Shown in pieces: positions 18,645 through 26,707 of a stretch of DNA of 64,000 bases. The stretch spans positions 374,971 through 438,970 of the forward strand of contig NZ_KE383992.1 in NCBI RefSeq assembly GCF_000423225.1, read 5' to 3'. Within the stretch, counting starts at the first letter, position 1, and the number at the start of each line of letters is the position of its first letter. The stretch is from Kaistia adipata DSM 17808. GTDB lineage: Bacteria > Pseudomonadota > Alphaproteobacteria > Rhizobiales > Kaistiaceae. Made by a program: the position numbers and the translations under genes. The notes beneath the pieces were generated by a model. That model was not told the origin of the DNA. It did not search any database and worked only from the letters and a program-made list of their open reading frames with translations.

Positions 18645-18807
18645 CCTTAATCATGCTGCCGAGATGAGAACCACCTTGCGCCTGTCTTGCGACGGGCGGC
18701 CGGATGGTCGCTTCGGCATGGAAGCATTCGTGAGCCGACGCGGCATGCCCTGAGAAAATCGCCAACGGATCGGCGTTCCTCGCGCCGGGCGGCTCGGAAA
18801 CGGCGGG

Positions 18808-18836
18808 TTTATAGCGGGCGCGGACGCAGGTGGCAA
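18808..18836 (-). promoter_or_regulatory. Promoter for rpmI-rplT (-35 TTGCCA, -10 TATAAA)
   Basis: On the minus strand TTGCCA (18831-18836) and TATAAA (18808-18813) are 17 nt apart, each five of six to consensus. It lies between the infC terminator-like hairpin and rpmI. This is the best sigma-70-type match I found in the window besides the tRNA-Leu promoter. Confidence 0.75.
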
Positions 18837-18908
18837 GGTCCGAAGTGACCTGCCAGCCGTGCCGGCCAGCCAAAGCGGACCAGGCGACGCGAGCGCGCGC
18901 ACCGGCCC

Positions 18909-18942
18909 CGAAAAGATAAGGGCGGGCCGATCGATCGGTCCG
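18909..18942 (-). terminator. Candidate intrinsic terminator after infC
   Basis: A near-perfect palindrome at 18918-18942 on the minus strand (GGCGGACCGATC then GATCGGCCCGCC, one G-U pair) is followed by CTTATCTTTTC. It begins 36 nt after the infC stop. The U-tract is interrupted, so efficiency is uncertain. Confidence 0.55.
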
Positions 18943-18978
18943 CCATCTTGCAGCATCGAACGCTGGGTCGGCTGAAAC

Positions 18979-19518
18979 TCAGCGGGGGGCGAGCACCATG
19001 ATCATCTGGCGACCCTCGAGCTTCGGCTCCGCCTCGACCTTGGAGATCTCCGCGGTCTCGTCGCGCACGCGCTCGAGCAGCTTCATGCCGAGGTGCTGGT
19101 GGGCCATCTCACGTCCGCGGAAGCGGAGCGTCAGCTTGACCTTGTCGCCCTCTTCGAAGAAGCGCTTGATCGCCTTCATCTTGACCTCGTAGTCGTGGTC
19201 ATCGATGGCGGGGCGCATCTTGATCTCTTTGACCTCGACGACCTTCTGGTTCTTGCGAGCCTCGTTGGCCTTCTTCTGGGTCTGATACTTGAAGCGGCCG
19301 AAATCGAGGATCTTGCAAACCGGCGGCGCGGCGTTCGGCGAGATCTCGACGAGATCCAGACCGGCCTCCTGCGCGGCGGCAAGCGCATCCTGGATCGAGA
19401 TGACGCCGATATTCTGGCCGTCCTCTCCGATCAACTGAACTTCACGGACACCACGAATCTCGCGGTTGATACGCGGCCCCTCCTTGGTGGGCTCCTGCGC
19501 TTTGAACGGACGGCGAAT
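18979..19518 (-). CDS. infC: Translation initiation factor IF-3 with AUU start
   Basis: The 179-residue factor prevents subunit joining and proofreads start-codon selection. The N-domain (RINREIR...[14 protein letters not shown]) and C-domain ([18 protein letters not shown]) are complete. No ATG, GTG or TTG in frame gives the family N-terminus. ATT at 19516-19518 gives [17 protein letters not shown], and GAGGAG (19528-19533) lies 9 nt upstream. A TTG start at 19434 would delete conserved residues. AUU starts are the known basis of IF3 autoregulation. Confidence 0.95.
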   Translation of the reverse strand: MRRPFKAQEPTKEGPRINREIRGVREVQLIGEDGQNIGVISIQDALAAAQEAGLDLVEISPNAAPPVCKILDFGRFKYQTQKKANEARKNQKVVEVKEIKMRPAIDDHDYEVKMKAIKRFFEEGDKVKLTLRFRGREMAHQHLGMKLLERVRDETAEISKVEAEPKLEGRQMIMVLAPR

Positions 19519-19764
19519 GGGGGCAGTCTCCTCTAACGTTTAAGAATCCGGCGGGTAGCTTGACTAAATGGGTACGAACCACGTCTTTGGCTAGGCCCGG
19601 GCGGAAACCCGATCCGGGCGGAGCAAGGCGTGGCGCGCGCGGGTCAAACGTCCCGGCAGAATGGGGAAACTCGGCCAAGCCCGCGTGAAAGTCAACCGAA
19701 AGCCGCCGTTTCGGCCCAACCCGCACCGGTTCGGGGTCCGAATCACGCGACCGGAGAGCAAGTG

Positions 19765-20529
19765 ATGCAGTCAGAACACAGAACCCTCGATGTCGGCGCC
19801 GGCGCCGATACCCGGTCGATCGCCATCCTGGCACGCCCCGGCGCCGCGCCCGGCGTGGTCTTCCTCGGCGGCTTCATGTCCGACATGCGCGGCTCGAAGG
19901 CCGAGGCGCTGGACGAATGGGCGGCCGAAAAGGGCCGTGCGCTGACCCGCTTCGACTATTCCGGCCACGGCGCCTCCGGCGGCGATTTTGCCGACGGCAC
20001 GATCACGCGCTGGCTGGAAGAAGCGCGCGCCGTGCTCGACACGACCGAGGGGCCGCAGATCCTCGTCGGCTCGTCGATGGGCGGCTGGATCGCCCTGCTG
20101 CTGGCGCTCGAGCTCGCCGGCACCGAGCCCGGCCGCGTCGCCGGCCTCGTGCTGCTGGCGCCCGCCGTCGACATGACGCGCGACCTGATCCTCGCCCGGA
20201 TGACGCCGGCCGAGCGGCAGGAAATGGAGACGACCGGCGCGCTGAAGCAGCCGAGCGCCTATTCGGACCAGCCCTATCTGATCACCAAGGAGCTGATCGA
20301 CGACGGCGAGGCGCACCTGATCGGCCACAGGCCAGTTGCGCTCGGCGCGCCGGTCCATATCATCCAGGGTGTCCTCGACGACGAGGTGCCGTACCAGGTC
20401 GCGATCGACCTCGTCACGCAGCTGGCCCAGGACGATGTCGTGCTGACCCTGATCAAGGATGCCGGCCATCGCCTGTCGCGGCCCGAGGACCTGAAGAAAC
20501 TGATCCAGGCCGTCGAGGCGATCGCCTGA
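19765..20529 (+). CDS. Alpha/beta hydrolase
   Basis: The 254-residue protein has the hydrolase fold with nucleophile motif GSSMGG (serine near residue 97), an aspartate on the strand ending in GVLDDEVP and the catalytic histidine in DAGHRLSRPED. It is a cytoplasmic, probably carboxylesterase- or thioesterase-like enzyme of unknown substrate. The GTG just before the ATG is an alternative start. It precedes the molybdopterin oxidoreductase gene by 56 nt on the same strand. Confidence 0.88.
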   Translation: MQSEHRTLDVGAGADTRSIAILARPGAAPGVVFLGGFMSDMRGSKAEALDEWAAEKGRALTRFDYSGHGASGGDFADGTITRWLEEARAVLDTTEGPQILVGSSMGGWIALLLALELAGTEPGRVAGLVLLAPAVDMTRDLILARMTPAERQEMETTGALKQPSAYSDQPYLITKELIDDGEAHLIGHRPVALGAPVHIIQGVLDDEVPYQVAIDLVTQLAQDDVVLTLIKDAGHRLSRPEDLKKLIQAVEAIA

Positions 20530-20585
20530 CGGCGCGATCCCGCCGGGCGGATACCCGATCCGCCCCGCGAACACGGAGCAAGGCC

Positions 20586-21191
20586 ATGGCAACGCGCGGC
20601 TTCACCGGCAGGCGTCCCACCGACGGCATCGTCGAGCGGCTGCCGCCCGGGCAATATCTCACCGAGGATTTTCCCGTCCTCTCGGCCGGGCCGACGCCGC
20701 GCGTCGACCTCGCGACCTGGCGCTTCACCGTCAAGGACGGCGTGCGCCCGGTCGCGAGCTGGAGCTTTGACGAATTCAACCAGCTCCCCCGCACCAAGCT
20801 CACCCGCGACATCCACTGCGTGACGAAGTGGTCGAAGTTCAATACCGCCTGGTCGGGCGTCACCATCGACGACATCCTGGCCGAGGCCGGCATCGCGGCG
20901 CCGAGCCCCTTCACCCTCGCCCATGCCTATGACGGCTATTCGACCAATGTGCCGACCGACGATCTCACGAACGGCAAGGCGATGATCGCGACCCATTTCG
21001 AGGGCCAGCCGATCCCGCCGAACCATGGCGGGCCGGCGCGGCTGCTGGTGCCGCATCTCTATTTCTGGAAATCGGCCAAATGGGTGAACGGTCTGCAGTT
21101 CACCAACCGCGACGAGGCCGGGTTCTGGGAGCTCAGGGGCTACCACATGCGCGGCGATCCGTGGCAAGAGCAACGCTTCACGGGCGACTGA
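20586..21191 (+). CDS. Sulfite oxidase-like molybdopterin oxidoreductase
   Basis: The 201-residue protein is the molybdopterin-binding core of the sulfite oxidase/YedY family. The likely molybdenum-ligating cysteine is in HCVTKWS (about residue 78). The motif IPPNHGGPARLLVPHLYFWKS is also typical. It has no signal peptide, Tat motif, heme or dimerisation domain, so it looks like a cytoplasmic stand-alone module. The next gene, 39 nt on, encodes a flavin reductase that may supply or accept electrons. The substrate is unknown. Confidence 0.88.
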   Translation: MATRGFTGRRPTDGIVERLPPGQYLTEDFPVLSAGPTPRVDLATWRFTVKDGVRPVASWSFDEFNQLPRTKLTRDIHCVTKWSKFNTAWSGVTIDDILAEAGIAAPSPFTLAHAYDGYSTNVPTDDLTNGKAMIATHFEGQPIPPNHGGPARLLVPHLYFWKSAKWVNGLQFTNRDEAGFWELRGYHMRGDPWQEQRFTGD

Positions 21192-21230
21192 GACCGCCCG
21201 CCCCCTCCCCTCGCTCCTCACATCTCTGCC

Positions 21231-21995
21231 ATGCCCAACGTCCCGCCCTTCGTCGCGCCGCAGCCCGACCGCCTGCTCTGGCAGCCGGCGACGATCACCG
21301 CCATCACGCGCGCCACGCCGCGCGTGAAGATCTTCACCTTCCGACCAGCCGACTGGCCGGGCTTCACCGCCGGCCAGCACGTCGACCTGCGCCTCACCGC
21401 GCCGGACGGCTACCAGGCCGAGCGCAGCTATTCGATCGCCTCGGCGCCCGACGCGACCGGCACCTTCGACCTCGCCATCGACCTGATCGACGACGGCGAG
21501 GTGTCGCCCTTCTTCCACGAAGTGGCCGAGATCGGCGACACGATCGAGATCCGCGGCCCGATCGGCGGCCATTTCGTCTGGCGCGCCGAGGATGGCGGGC
21601 CGGTCTTACTGATCGCGGGCGGATCGGGGCTGGTGCCGCTGATGGCGATGCTGCGCCACCGCGCCGAAGCGGCGCCCGACATCCCGGCCGCACTGATCCT
21701 GTCGGCGCGGACTGAGGACGAGCTGATCTGGCGCGACGAGCTGCTGCAGCGCGACCGCGACGAGCCGCATTTCCACCTGTTCGCGACGGTGACACGCGAG
21801 ACGCCGCGCACGCCCGGCATCCGCCATGGCCGCATCGACGCCGCGCTGATCGAGGCGGCGCTCGCCAGCCTGCCGGCACCGCCGAGGACCAGCTTTATCT
21901 GCGGCGCGACGCCCTTCGTCGGCGCCGCCGCCGATCTCGCGCTTTCGGCCGGCCTCCCCTTCGCCAGCATCAAGGCGGAACGCTATGGGGGCTGA
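21231..21995 (+). CDS. FAD-binding ferredoxin-NADP reductase-like oxidoreductase
   Basis: The 254-residue protein has an FAD domain with RSYSIAS, and an NAD(P) domain with GGSGLVPLMAML and the C-terminal FICGATPFV. It lacks the 2Fe-2S domain seen in phenol hydroxylase-type reductases. Placement behind a sulfite oxidase-like gene suggests a two-protein redox system. The gene ends just before the low-GC islet. Confidence 0.9.
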   Translation: MPNVPPFVAPQPDRLLWQPATITAITRATPRVKIFTFRPADWPGFTAGQHVDLRLTAPDGYQAERSYSIASAPDATGTFDLAIDLIDDGEVSPFFHEVAEIGDTIEIRGPIGGHFVWRAEDGGPVLLIAGGSGLVPLMAMLRHRAEAAPDIPAALILSARTEDELIWRDELLQRDRDEPHFHLFATVTRETPRTPGIRHGRIDAALIEAALASLPAPPRTSFICGATPFVGAAADLALSAGLPFASIKAERYGG

Positions 21996-22028
21996 ACCGC
22001 TTTCTTGTCTTCGAGACCGCCCTCGAAT

Positions 22029-22057
22029 TTGACATCTGCTAGTAGCGTACATGATAA
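22029..22057 (+). promoter_or_regulatory. Candidate promoter of the low-GC islet
   Basis: A perfect -35 TTGACA (22029-22034) lies 50 nt before the first islet gene. The -10 is unclear: TGATAA is at 17 nt spacing and CATGAT at 15 nt. It sits exactly at the left edge of the compositional shift, which supports an independent promoter brought in with the islet. Confidence 0.42.
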
Positions 22058-22083
22058 GCAGCCGCGCAAACCGGGGGGATGGA

Positions 22084-22599
22084 ATGGCTAGGAAAAGTGC
22101 ATGGCTATTGACGCTAGCCGTGACATCCATGCTTGCACATTTTGTGTGGCTCGCTGTTGTTCTCTTTCTTTTTCTGGGTGGCCCGTTTGGAAAATCGAAT
22201 TCTACGGCCTGGCAGACGGTTCGTGACCTCTTCTGCCCTTCATGTGAAAAGAGCTACGACGCGATAAACGTCGCGGCACAGCTGGGTCGCCTGGATCTCC
22301 TCTCATTGAGCCTTACGGTCTTGGCAACAGTGCTGGCATTCGGCGCAATCGCGAGTTTCTTCCTTATCCGGGGCGCCGCCGTACACGCTGCCGCAGAGGA
22401 AGCTACCAGCCATATTTCAGCTAAGTTACCCAACCTGATAACTCCCGAGATATTGGGAGAGGCCATATTGAATAATGAGCGCATTAAACATAGTATAGTA
22501 TCTATGCTTAGAGCTTCAGAAGCTCATGAAAATCAAATATCGGAAGGGACTGCAAACCAGATAGCTGCAGCGTTCGAGGGGGACAAAAATGAGCACTAA
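22084..22599 (+). CDS. Two-helix membrane protein of the low-GC islet, unknown
   Basis: The 171-residue protein has membrane segments at about residues 7-32 and 70-96. Between them is a loop with a CPSC motif, and about 75 residues of helical, soluble-looking tail follow (HAAAEEATSHISAKL...). I recognise no family. GC is visibly lower than in all neighbours and AT-rich codons such as ATA and AAT are frequent, which suggests horizontal transfer. GGGGGGATGGA precedes the ATG. Its last 11 nt overlap the next gene, so the two are translationally coupled. Confidence 0.78.
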   Translation: MARKSAWLLTLAVTSMLAHFVWLAVVLFLFLGGPFGKSNSTAWQTVRDLFCPSCEKSYDAINVAAQLGRLDLLSLSLTVLATVLAFGAIASFFLIRGAAVHAAAEEATSHISAKLPNLITPEILGEAILNNERIKHSIVSMLRASEAHENQISEGTANQIAAAFEGDKNEH

Positions 22600-23122
22600 T
22601 TTCACCGAAATTGCAAAGCGTCACCTTGGCCCCCCTGTGAATATCGAGGCCATCATTCGTGGAATGGGAATCGAACTAGATAAAAAGGCAGACTTGGATG
22701 AAGAAATCGCCGGCCAACTGGCGAAACTGCCCGACGGAAAATTTAAGATTTCGATCAACAAGTCAGACACCTACTACCGTCAACGCTTCACTATGGCGCA
22801 TGAGCTAGGTCACTACCTCTTGCACGCTCACCTGATCGGCGACGGTGTCGATGATAGTAAGGCCTACCGTAGTGTGCCGACTGGACAGTTCTACAATGAG
22901 GCGATCACTCGCCTCGAAGAGACACAAGCGAACCAATTCGCTTCCCGGCTTTTGCTACCCAAAAGCGTTGTAACGAAACTAGCCCGCGTCGGTGCGACCA
23001 TTAAGGATATCTCAGTCCAGTTGCAGGCATCAATTCCCGCGACGCAGATTCGCTTGTCAGCTCTCGGCTACACGGTAGCAGACAACACCATAGTCGCTGT
23101 TCCGCCAGAAACTGATGCCTGA
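22589..23122 (+). CDS. ImmA/IrrE family metallopeptidase
   Basis: The 177-residue soluble protein carries HELGH at residues 71-75 (zinc ligands and catalytic Glu) and a third-ligand region EETQANQFASRLLLP near 110-124, the signature of ImmA/IrrE (DUF955) peptidases. Known members cleave repressors to induce mobile elements (ImmA) or stress regulons (IrrE), but no helix-turn-helix repressor gene lies nearby. The only partner is the coupled membrane protein. Composition is low-GC. GAGGGGGAC supplies the ribosome site inside the preceding gene. Confidence 0.9.
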   Translation: MSTNFTEIAKRHLGPPVNIEAIIRGMGIELDKKADLDEEIAGQLAKLPDGKFKISINKSDTYYRQRFTMAHELGHYLLHAHLIGDGVDDSKAYRSVPTGQFYNEAITRLEETQANQFASRLLLPKSVVTKLARVGATIKDISVQLQASIPATQIRLSALGYTVADNTIVAVPPETDA

Positions 23123-23153
23123 GGCGCTGCTCTGGGCGTGGCTCGCCGGCTGA

Positions 23154-24035
23154 TCAGCCGCGCCAGCTGCCGTCCTGCCAGAGCGCCGCGATGCCTTCGC
23201 GATAGGTCGGGAAGGCGAGCGTCACGCCGAGATCGGCGGCGAGGCGGCCGTTTCCGACGCGCTTGTTCTCGCCATAGAAGGAGCGGACCATCGGCGGCAG
23301 GTCGGCGGTGGCGAAATCGATTTCCGGCGGCAGGGGATAGCCGGCGAGCTCGGCCGCATAGGTGACGACGTCCTGCGGCGGCGCCGGCTCGTCGTCGGTG
23401 ACGTTGAAGACGCCGGACGCCTTTCGCGCCGCGGCGGCGGCGACCGCCGTCGCGATGTCAGCCACATGGATGCGGTTGAAGATCTGGCCCGGCTTCACCA
23501 GCCGCCGCGCCGTGCCTTCGGCGAGCTGCACCAGCGCGTTGCGGCCGGGGCCGTAGATGCCCGAAAGGCGCAGCAGCGCGACGGGGATGCCGCGCTCGTC
23601 GCCGAGGATGCGCCACTCCGCCTCGGCGCGCACGCGCTCGACCGAGCGGCCCGAGAGCGGATTGGGCTCGGTCGTCTCGTCAACCCAGCCGCCATCATGG
23701 TCGCCATAGACGCCGACGGTGGAGAGATAGCCGATCCAGGCGAGCCTCTCCGCGCCGACGAGCGCGTCGCGCAAGAGCGTGATCACCGGATCGCCGGCCG
23801 TGCCCGGCGGGATCGACTGGATGACGTGCGTCGCCCGCTTCACCGCCGCGACCAGAGCGTCCGACACCGTCTCGCCGTCGAAGACATGGGCGTCGATGCC
23901 CTCGGCCCGGAGCGCCGCCGCCTTCTCCTCGGTGCGCACCGTGGCGCCGATCGAGGCGTAGTCGCCGCGGACAAGGCGCGCCGTGGCGAGGCCGGAAAAA
24001 CCCATGCCGAAAATGAAGAGATTGCCGTCGGCCAT
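23154..24035 (-). CDS. NAD-dependent epimerase/dehydratase-like SDR protein
   Basis: The 293-residue protein has an N-terminal Rossmann motif, FGMGFSGLATARL, resembling the YeeZ-like atypical extended SDR group. GDHDGGWVDETTEPNP and RLSGIYGPGRNALVQL are further typical blocks. The usual YxxxK is not obvious, so catalysis may differ. Members of this group are often annotated as epimerases without a proven substrate. GGGGTGAG precedes the ATG at 24035; GTG at 24041 is possible. It converges on the low-GC islet with a 31-nt gap. Confidence 0.82.
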   Translation of the reverse strand: MADGNLFIFGMGFSGLATARLVRGDYASIGATVRTEEKAAALRAEGIDAHVFDGETVSDALVAAVKRATHVIQSIPPGTAGDPVITLLRDALVGAERLAWIGYLSTVGVYGDHDGGWVDETTEPNPLSGRSVERVRAEAEWRILGDERGIPVALLRLSGIYGPGRNALVQLAEGTARRLVKPGQIFNRIHVADIATAVAAAAARKASGVFNVTDDEPAPPQDVVTYAAELAGYPLPPEIDFATADLPPMVRSFYGENKRVGNGRLAADLGVTLAFPTYREGIAALWQDGSWRG

Positions 24036-24115
24036 GCTCACCCCGTGCGTCGCTCCGATGTGATTGCGGGGAATATCGCCGAAGCCGGCCGCTGTTCAAG
24101 TGCGGATCGACATCC

Positions 24116-24622
24116 TCAGGCGTGGCGGGCCGAGGCGAGCGCCTTGGAAAAGGCCGCGGCGAAGCTCTCGCGATCGTCCGGATTGAGGAAGCCGCCGATC
24201 GAAAGGCGGCGGCCATGCGAGGCCAGCACCATGCGCGTGATGCCAAACTCCTCGTGGCGATCGACCTCGAGCTTCGCCCAATAGGGATTGAAGGCGAAAT
24301 CCTCGGCGCGGCCGTTCGCGGCGATCCGGCACACGGTCAGGCGGTCACGGCTCAGCTCGACGATCTCGCAGGCGCGCGCGGCGCGGTAATTCATCTTGAA
24401 GGCGAACTGGATGATCAGGAGATCGAGGCCGAAGAAGAAGGCGATCGGCCAGGCGCCCATCGACCAGAACAGGAGGCCGCTCAGGAAGCAGGTGGCGCCG
24501 ACGAACATCAGGAGCGCCGCGAAGCCGCGCGGCGACAGCGAGCGATACGGCTTCAGCGTTGCGTGGAACAGGAGTTCGTCACGCTGAGGTCCGGCATCCA
24601 TCTCGACATTGCGGTCACTCAT
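24116..24622 (-). CDS. DUF2244 domain membrane protein
   Basis: The 168-residue protein has two close membrane segments (about 34-54 and 56-76) followed by a soluble domain with FAFNPYWAKLEV and SHGRRLSIGGFLNPDDR, matching DUF2244. Function is unknown; the family is widespread in alphaproteobacteria. It diverges from nth with only 22 nt between start codons, so its promoter must overlap the nth start region, and the reverse also holds. Confidence 0.85.
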   Translation of the reverse strand: MSDRNVEMDAGPQRDELLFHATLKPYRSLSPRGFAALLMFVGATCFLSGLLFWSMGAWPIAFFFGLDLLIIQFAFKMNYRAARACEIVELSRDRLTVCRIAANGRAEDFAFNPYWAKLEVDRHEEFGITRMVLASHGRRLSIGGFLNPDDRESFAAAFSKALASARHA

Positions 24623-24644
24623 GGCTCGTCAGTATAGAGGATGC

Positions 24645-25349
24645 ATGTCCGATCCGCAGCACCTTCCCCCCGCCCCGCCGCCGCGCCGAAAGGCCGCGCG
24701 CCCGCCGAAGCGCTTCACCAGGGCCGAGGTGGAGGAGGTGTTCGCCCGCTTCCAGGCGCGCGATCCCGAGCCGCAGGGCGAGCTCGAGAGCGTCAACACC
24801 TTCACCCTGCTCGTCGCCGTCGTGCTGTCGGCGCAGGCGACCGACGCCGGCGTCAACAAGGCGACGCGGGCGCTGTTCGCCATCGCCGACACGCCGGCCA
24901 AGATGCTGGCGCTCGGCGAGGAACAGGTCAGCGACCACATCAAGACGATCGGCCTCTATCGCACCAAGGCGAAGAACGTCATCGGCCTGTCGCGCATGCT
25001 GGTCGAGCTGCATGGCGGCGAGGTTCCCGACGACCGCGCCGCGCTGGAGGCCCTGCCCGGCGTCGGCCGCAAGACGGCGAATGTCGTGTTGAACATCGCC
25101 TTCGGCCATCCGACCATCGCCGTCGACACGCATATCTTCCGGATCGGCAACCGCACCGGGCTCGCGCCGGGCAAGACGGTCGACGCCGTCGAGAAGGAGC
25201 TGAACCGGATCATCCCGGCGAAATACATGCTGCACGCGCATCACTGGCTGATCCTGCACGGCCGCTATGTCTGCAAGGCGCGCAAGCCCGACTGCGCCGT
25301 CTGCCTCATCAACGACCTCTGCCGCTACCCGGACAAGACAATCGCCTGA
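24645..25349 (+). CDS. nth: Endonuclease III
   Basis: The 234-residue base-excision glycosylase/AP lyase removes oxidised pyrimidines. It has the helix-hairpin-helix LPGVGRKTANVV with the catalytic lysine, the catalytic aspartate in VDTHIFRI, and a C-terminal 4Fe-4S cluster from C-x6-C-x2-C-x5-C (CKARKPDCAVCLINDLC). AGAGG a few nt upstream fixes the ATG at 24645. A Pro/Arg-rich N-terminal extension of about 25 residues precedes the core. Confidence 0.97.
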   Translation: MSDPQHLPPAPPPRRKAARPPKRFTRAEVEEVFARFQARDPEPQGELESVNTFTLLVAVVLSAQATDAGVNKATRALFAIADTPAKMLALGEEQVSDHIKTIGLYRTKAKNVIGLSRMLVELHGGEVPDDRAALEALPGVGRKTANVVLNIAFGHPTIAVDTHIFRIGNRTGLAPGKTVDAVEKELNRIIPAKYMLHAHHWLILHGRYVCKARKPDCAVCLINDLCRYPDKTIA

Positions 25350-25354
25350 GCCCC

Positions 25355-25807
25355 TCAGAGCCCGATGCCGCGCGCCATCAGCGAGGCGAGGATCGCGACC
25401 AGCACCAGCGCCGCCGTCTCGGCATGGACCATGCGCCGCGTCGCCGCGATCTCGGCCGCGCCCGGGGCGAAGGACGGATCCGCCTTCGCCTGGCGGCGCC
25501 AGGCGAGGATCGCCCGCGTCGGCCGGATCGACAGCAGCCCCATCGCCACGAAGGCGGCGATCTTGGCCCAGAACAGCCAGTTGTGGGTGTAGAACTCCGA
25601 GCCCTTCAGGCCGAGGAAGACGCGGCCGAAGCCGACGGCGATCAGGAGCATCGCGACGCCGCCATAGAGCGCGTCGACCCGTCCGAGCTTCTCGATCGCC
25701 GCGCCGGAGAGGCCCGGCTTCAGCAGCATCAGCTCCATCGCCAGCAGCGTGACGATGGCGAAGACGATCAGGAAATGGCCGATGGCGAGCAAAAGGTCGG
25801 CGAGCAT
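25355..25807 (-). CDS. DUF2214 family membrane protein
   Basis: The 150-residue protein has about four membrane helices, starting MLADLLLAIGHFLIVFAI, with the conserved helix-two pattern FGRVFLGLKGSEFYTHNWLFW. This fits DUF2214, of unknown function. It converges on nth, with only 5 nt between the stops, and follows the EI24-type gene on the same strand after 31 nt. Confidence 0.82.
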   Translation of the reverse strand: MLADLLLAIGHFLIVFAIVTLLAMELMLLKPGLSGAAIEKLGRVDALYGGVAMLLIAVGFGRVFLGLKGSEFYTHNWLFWAKIAAFVAMGLLSIRPTRAILAWRRQAKADPSFAPGAAEIAATRRMVHAETAALVLVAILASLMARGIGL

Positions 25808-25838
25808 GGCTTTCCCCCGTGATGTCGGGGCATCTTGC

Positions 25839-26516
25839 CTAGTTTCCGACCGGTCTGGAACCCGTCACGCGCTTGTTGAGATGCGTCATGAACGCCGTCG
25901 CGAAGAGCGGCGTCAAAAGGTTGAGGATCGGGATCGCCAGGAACAGCGCGATGACGAAGCCGCCGGCGAGCACCAGCCCCGCGTTCTGGCGCCGCAGTTC
26001 GCGCGCCGCCTCGACCGGGCGGAAGCGCGCCGCCGCCTGTTCGAAGAATTCGCGCCCGAGCAGATAGCCGTTGCCGATGAAGAAGGCGACGAGATTGACG
26101 CCGGGGATCAGCAGCAGGAACAGGCAGACGAGGTTGACGAGGATCACCGTGGCGGTGAAGCCGAGCGTCGCGGCGAGGCCCTTGAAGAACGGCAGCCCCC
26201 GGCCGGGCGGGTCCTGCGGATAGTGCGTCGCCTCGACCACCGCCGCGATGTCGTCCGAGAAGAGACCGGCCATCAGCGCCGAGACCGGCGCGATCAGGAA
26301 GGCGAGGCCGACGACCAGCCCGAAGCCGGTGACAACAGCCACAGAGGTCTGGATCCAGGGCTGGCTCGGCCAGTCGGCGAACATCACGACCAGCGCCTGC
26401 AGGCCGAACCAGATCAGGATCAAGAGCGCCAAAGTGAGGGCGAGCGACTTCCACAGCACCGCGCGGAACGGCGGCGTCCAGATGTCGGTGAGCGCGAGCC
26501 AAGCAGCCTGCAACAT
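25839..26516 (-). CDS. EI24/CysZ-like membrane protein
   Basis: The 225-residue protein has four to five membrane segments and resembles the EI24 domain family that includes the sulfate transporter CysZ (blocks YPQDPPGRGLPFFKG and LIPGVNLVAFFIGNGYLLGREFFE). A sulfate role is an inference from family only. The start at 26516 has GGGGGAAA upstream. It probably shares a transcript with the DUF2214 gene. Confidence 0.85.
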   Translation of the reverse strand: MLQAAWLALTDIWTPPFRAVLWKSLALTLALLILIWFGLQALVVMFADWPSQPWIQTSVAVVTGFGLVVGLAFLIAPVSALMAGLFSDDIAAVVEATHYPQDPPGRGLPFFKGLAATLGFTATVILVNLVCLFLLLIPGVNLVAFFIGNGYLLGREFFEQAAARFRPVEAARELRRQNAGLVLAGGFVIALFLAIPILNLLTPLFATAFMTHLNKRVTGSRPVGN

Positions 26517-26603
26517 GCGGTTTCCCCCGGGCAACGACGTTGGCAGATAGGATGGCGAGGCCCGCGCCGCAAGGCAATCGCGAGGGACGCCGCGCGAGTC
26601 CTG

Positions 26604-26631
26604 TTGCGCGGCGAAGGACCGACTGTATAGT
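26604..26631 (+). promoter_or_regulatory. Candidate promoter for the PfkB kinase
   Basis: TTGCGC (26604-26609) and TATAGT (26626-26631) are 16 nt apart, 76 nt before the kinase start. The -10 is five of six to consensus; the -35 keeps only TTG. The same pair of boxes (TTGCG, TATAGT) occurs before the porin-like gene at 40.7 kb. Confidence 0.45.
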
Positions 26632-26707
26632 CCGGCTCCGTCACGGCGACGGCCCGGCGGCCGCGCTTACCTGCATCTTCTTCTCTTTTGCCATTCAGGA
26701 CAGACCC

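Larger units (their letters stand above)
18645..18978 (-). other. infC-rpmI gap: terminator, promoter and leader, no gene
   Basis: The 334-nt gap carries a hairpin just after infC, a near-consensus promoter, and a leader of about 157 nt ahead of rpmI. I see no coding frame. The leader is a place where L20 could act as an autorepressor, as known in other bacteria, but I cannot identify a binding site by eye. Confidence 0.55.

Noticed and set aside
19432-19434. TTG as start codon of infC
   Set aside because: It would delete conserved N-terminal residues of IF3 and has no ribosome site, whereas ATT at 19516 has both.
21996-23153. Attachment site or tRNA-linked integration of the low-GC islet
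   Set aside because: No tRNA, integrase or flanking direct repeat is visible at either edge; transfer is suggested by composition only.
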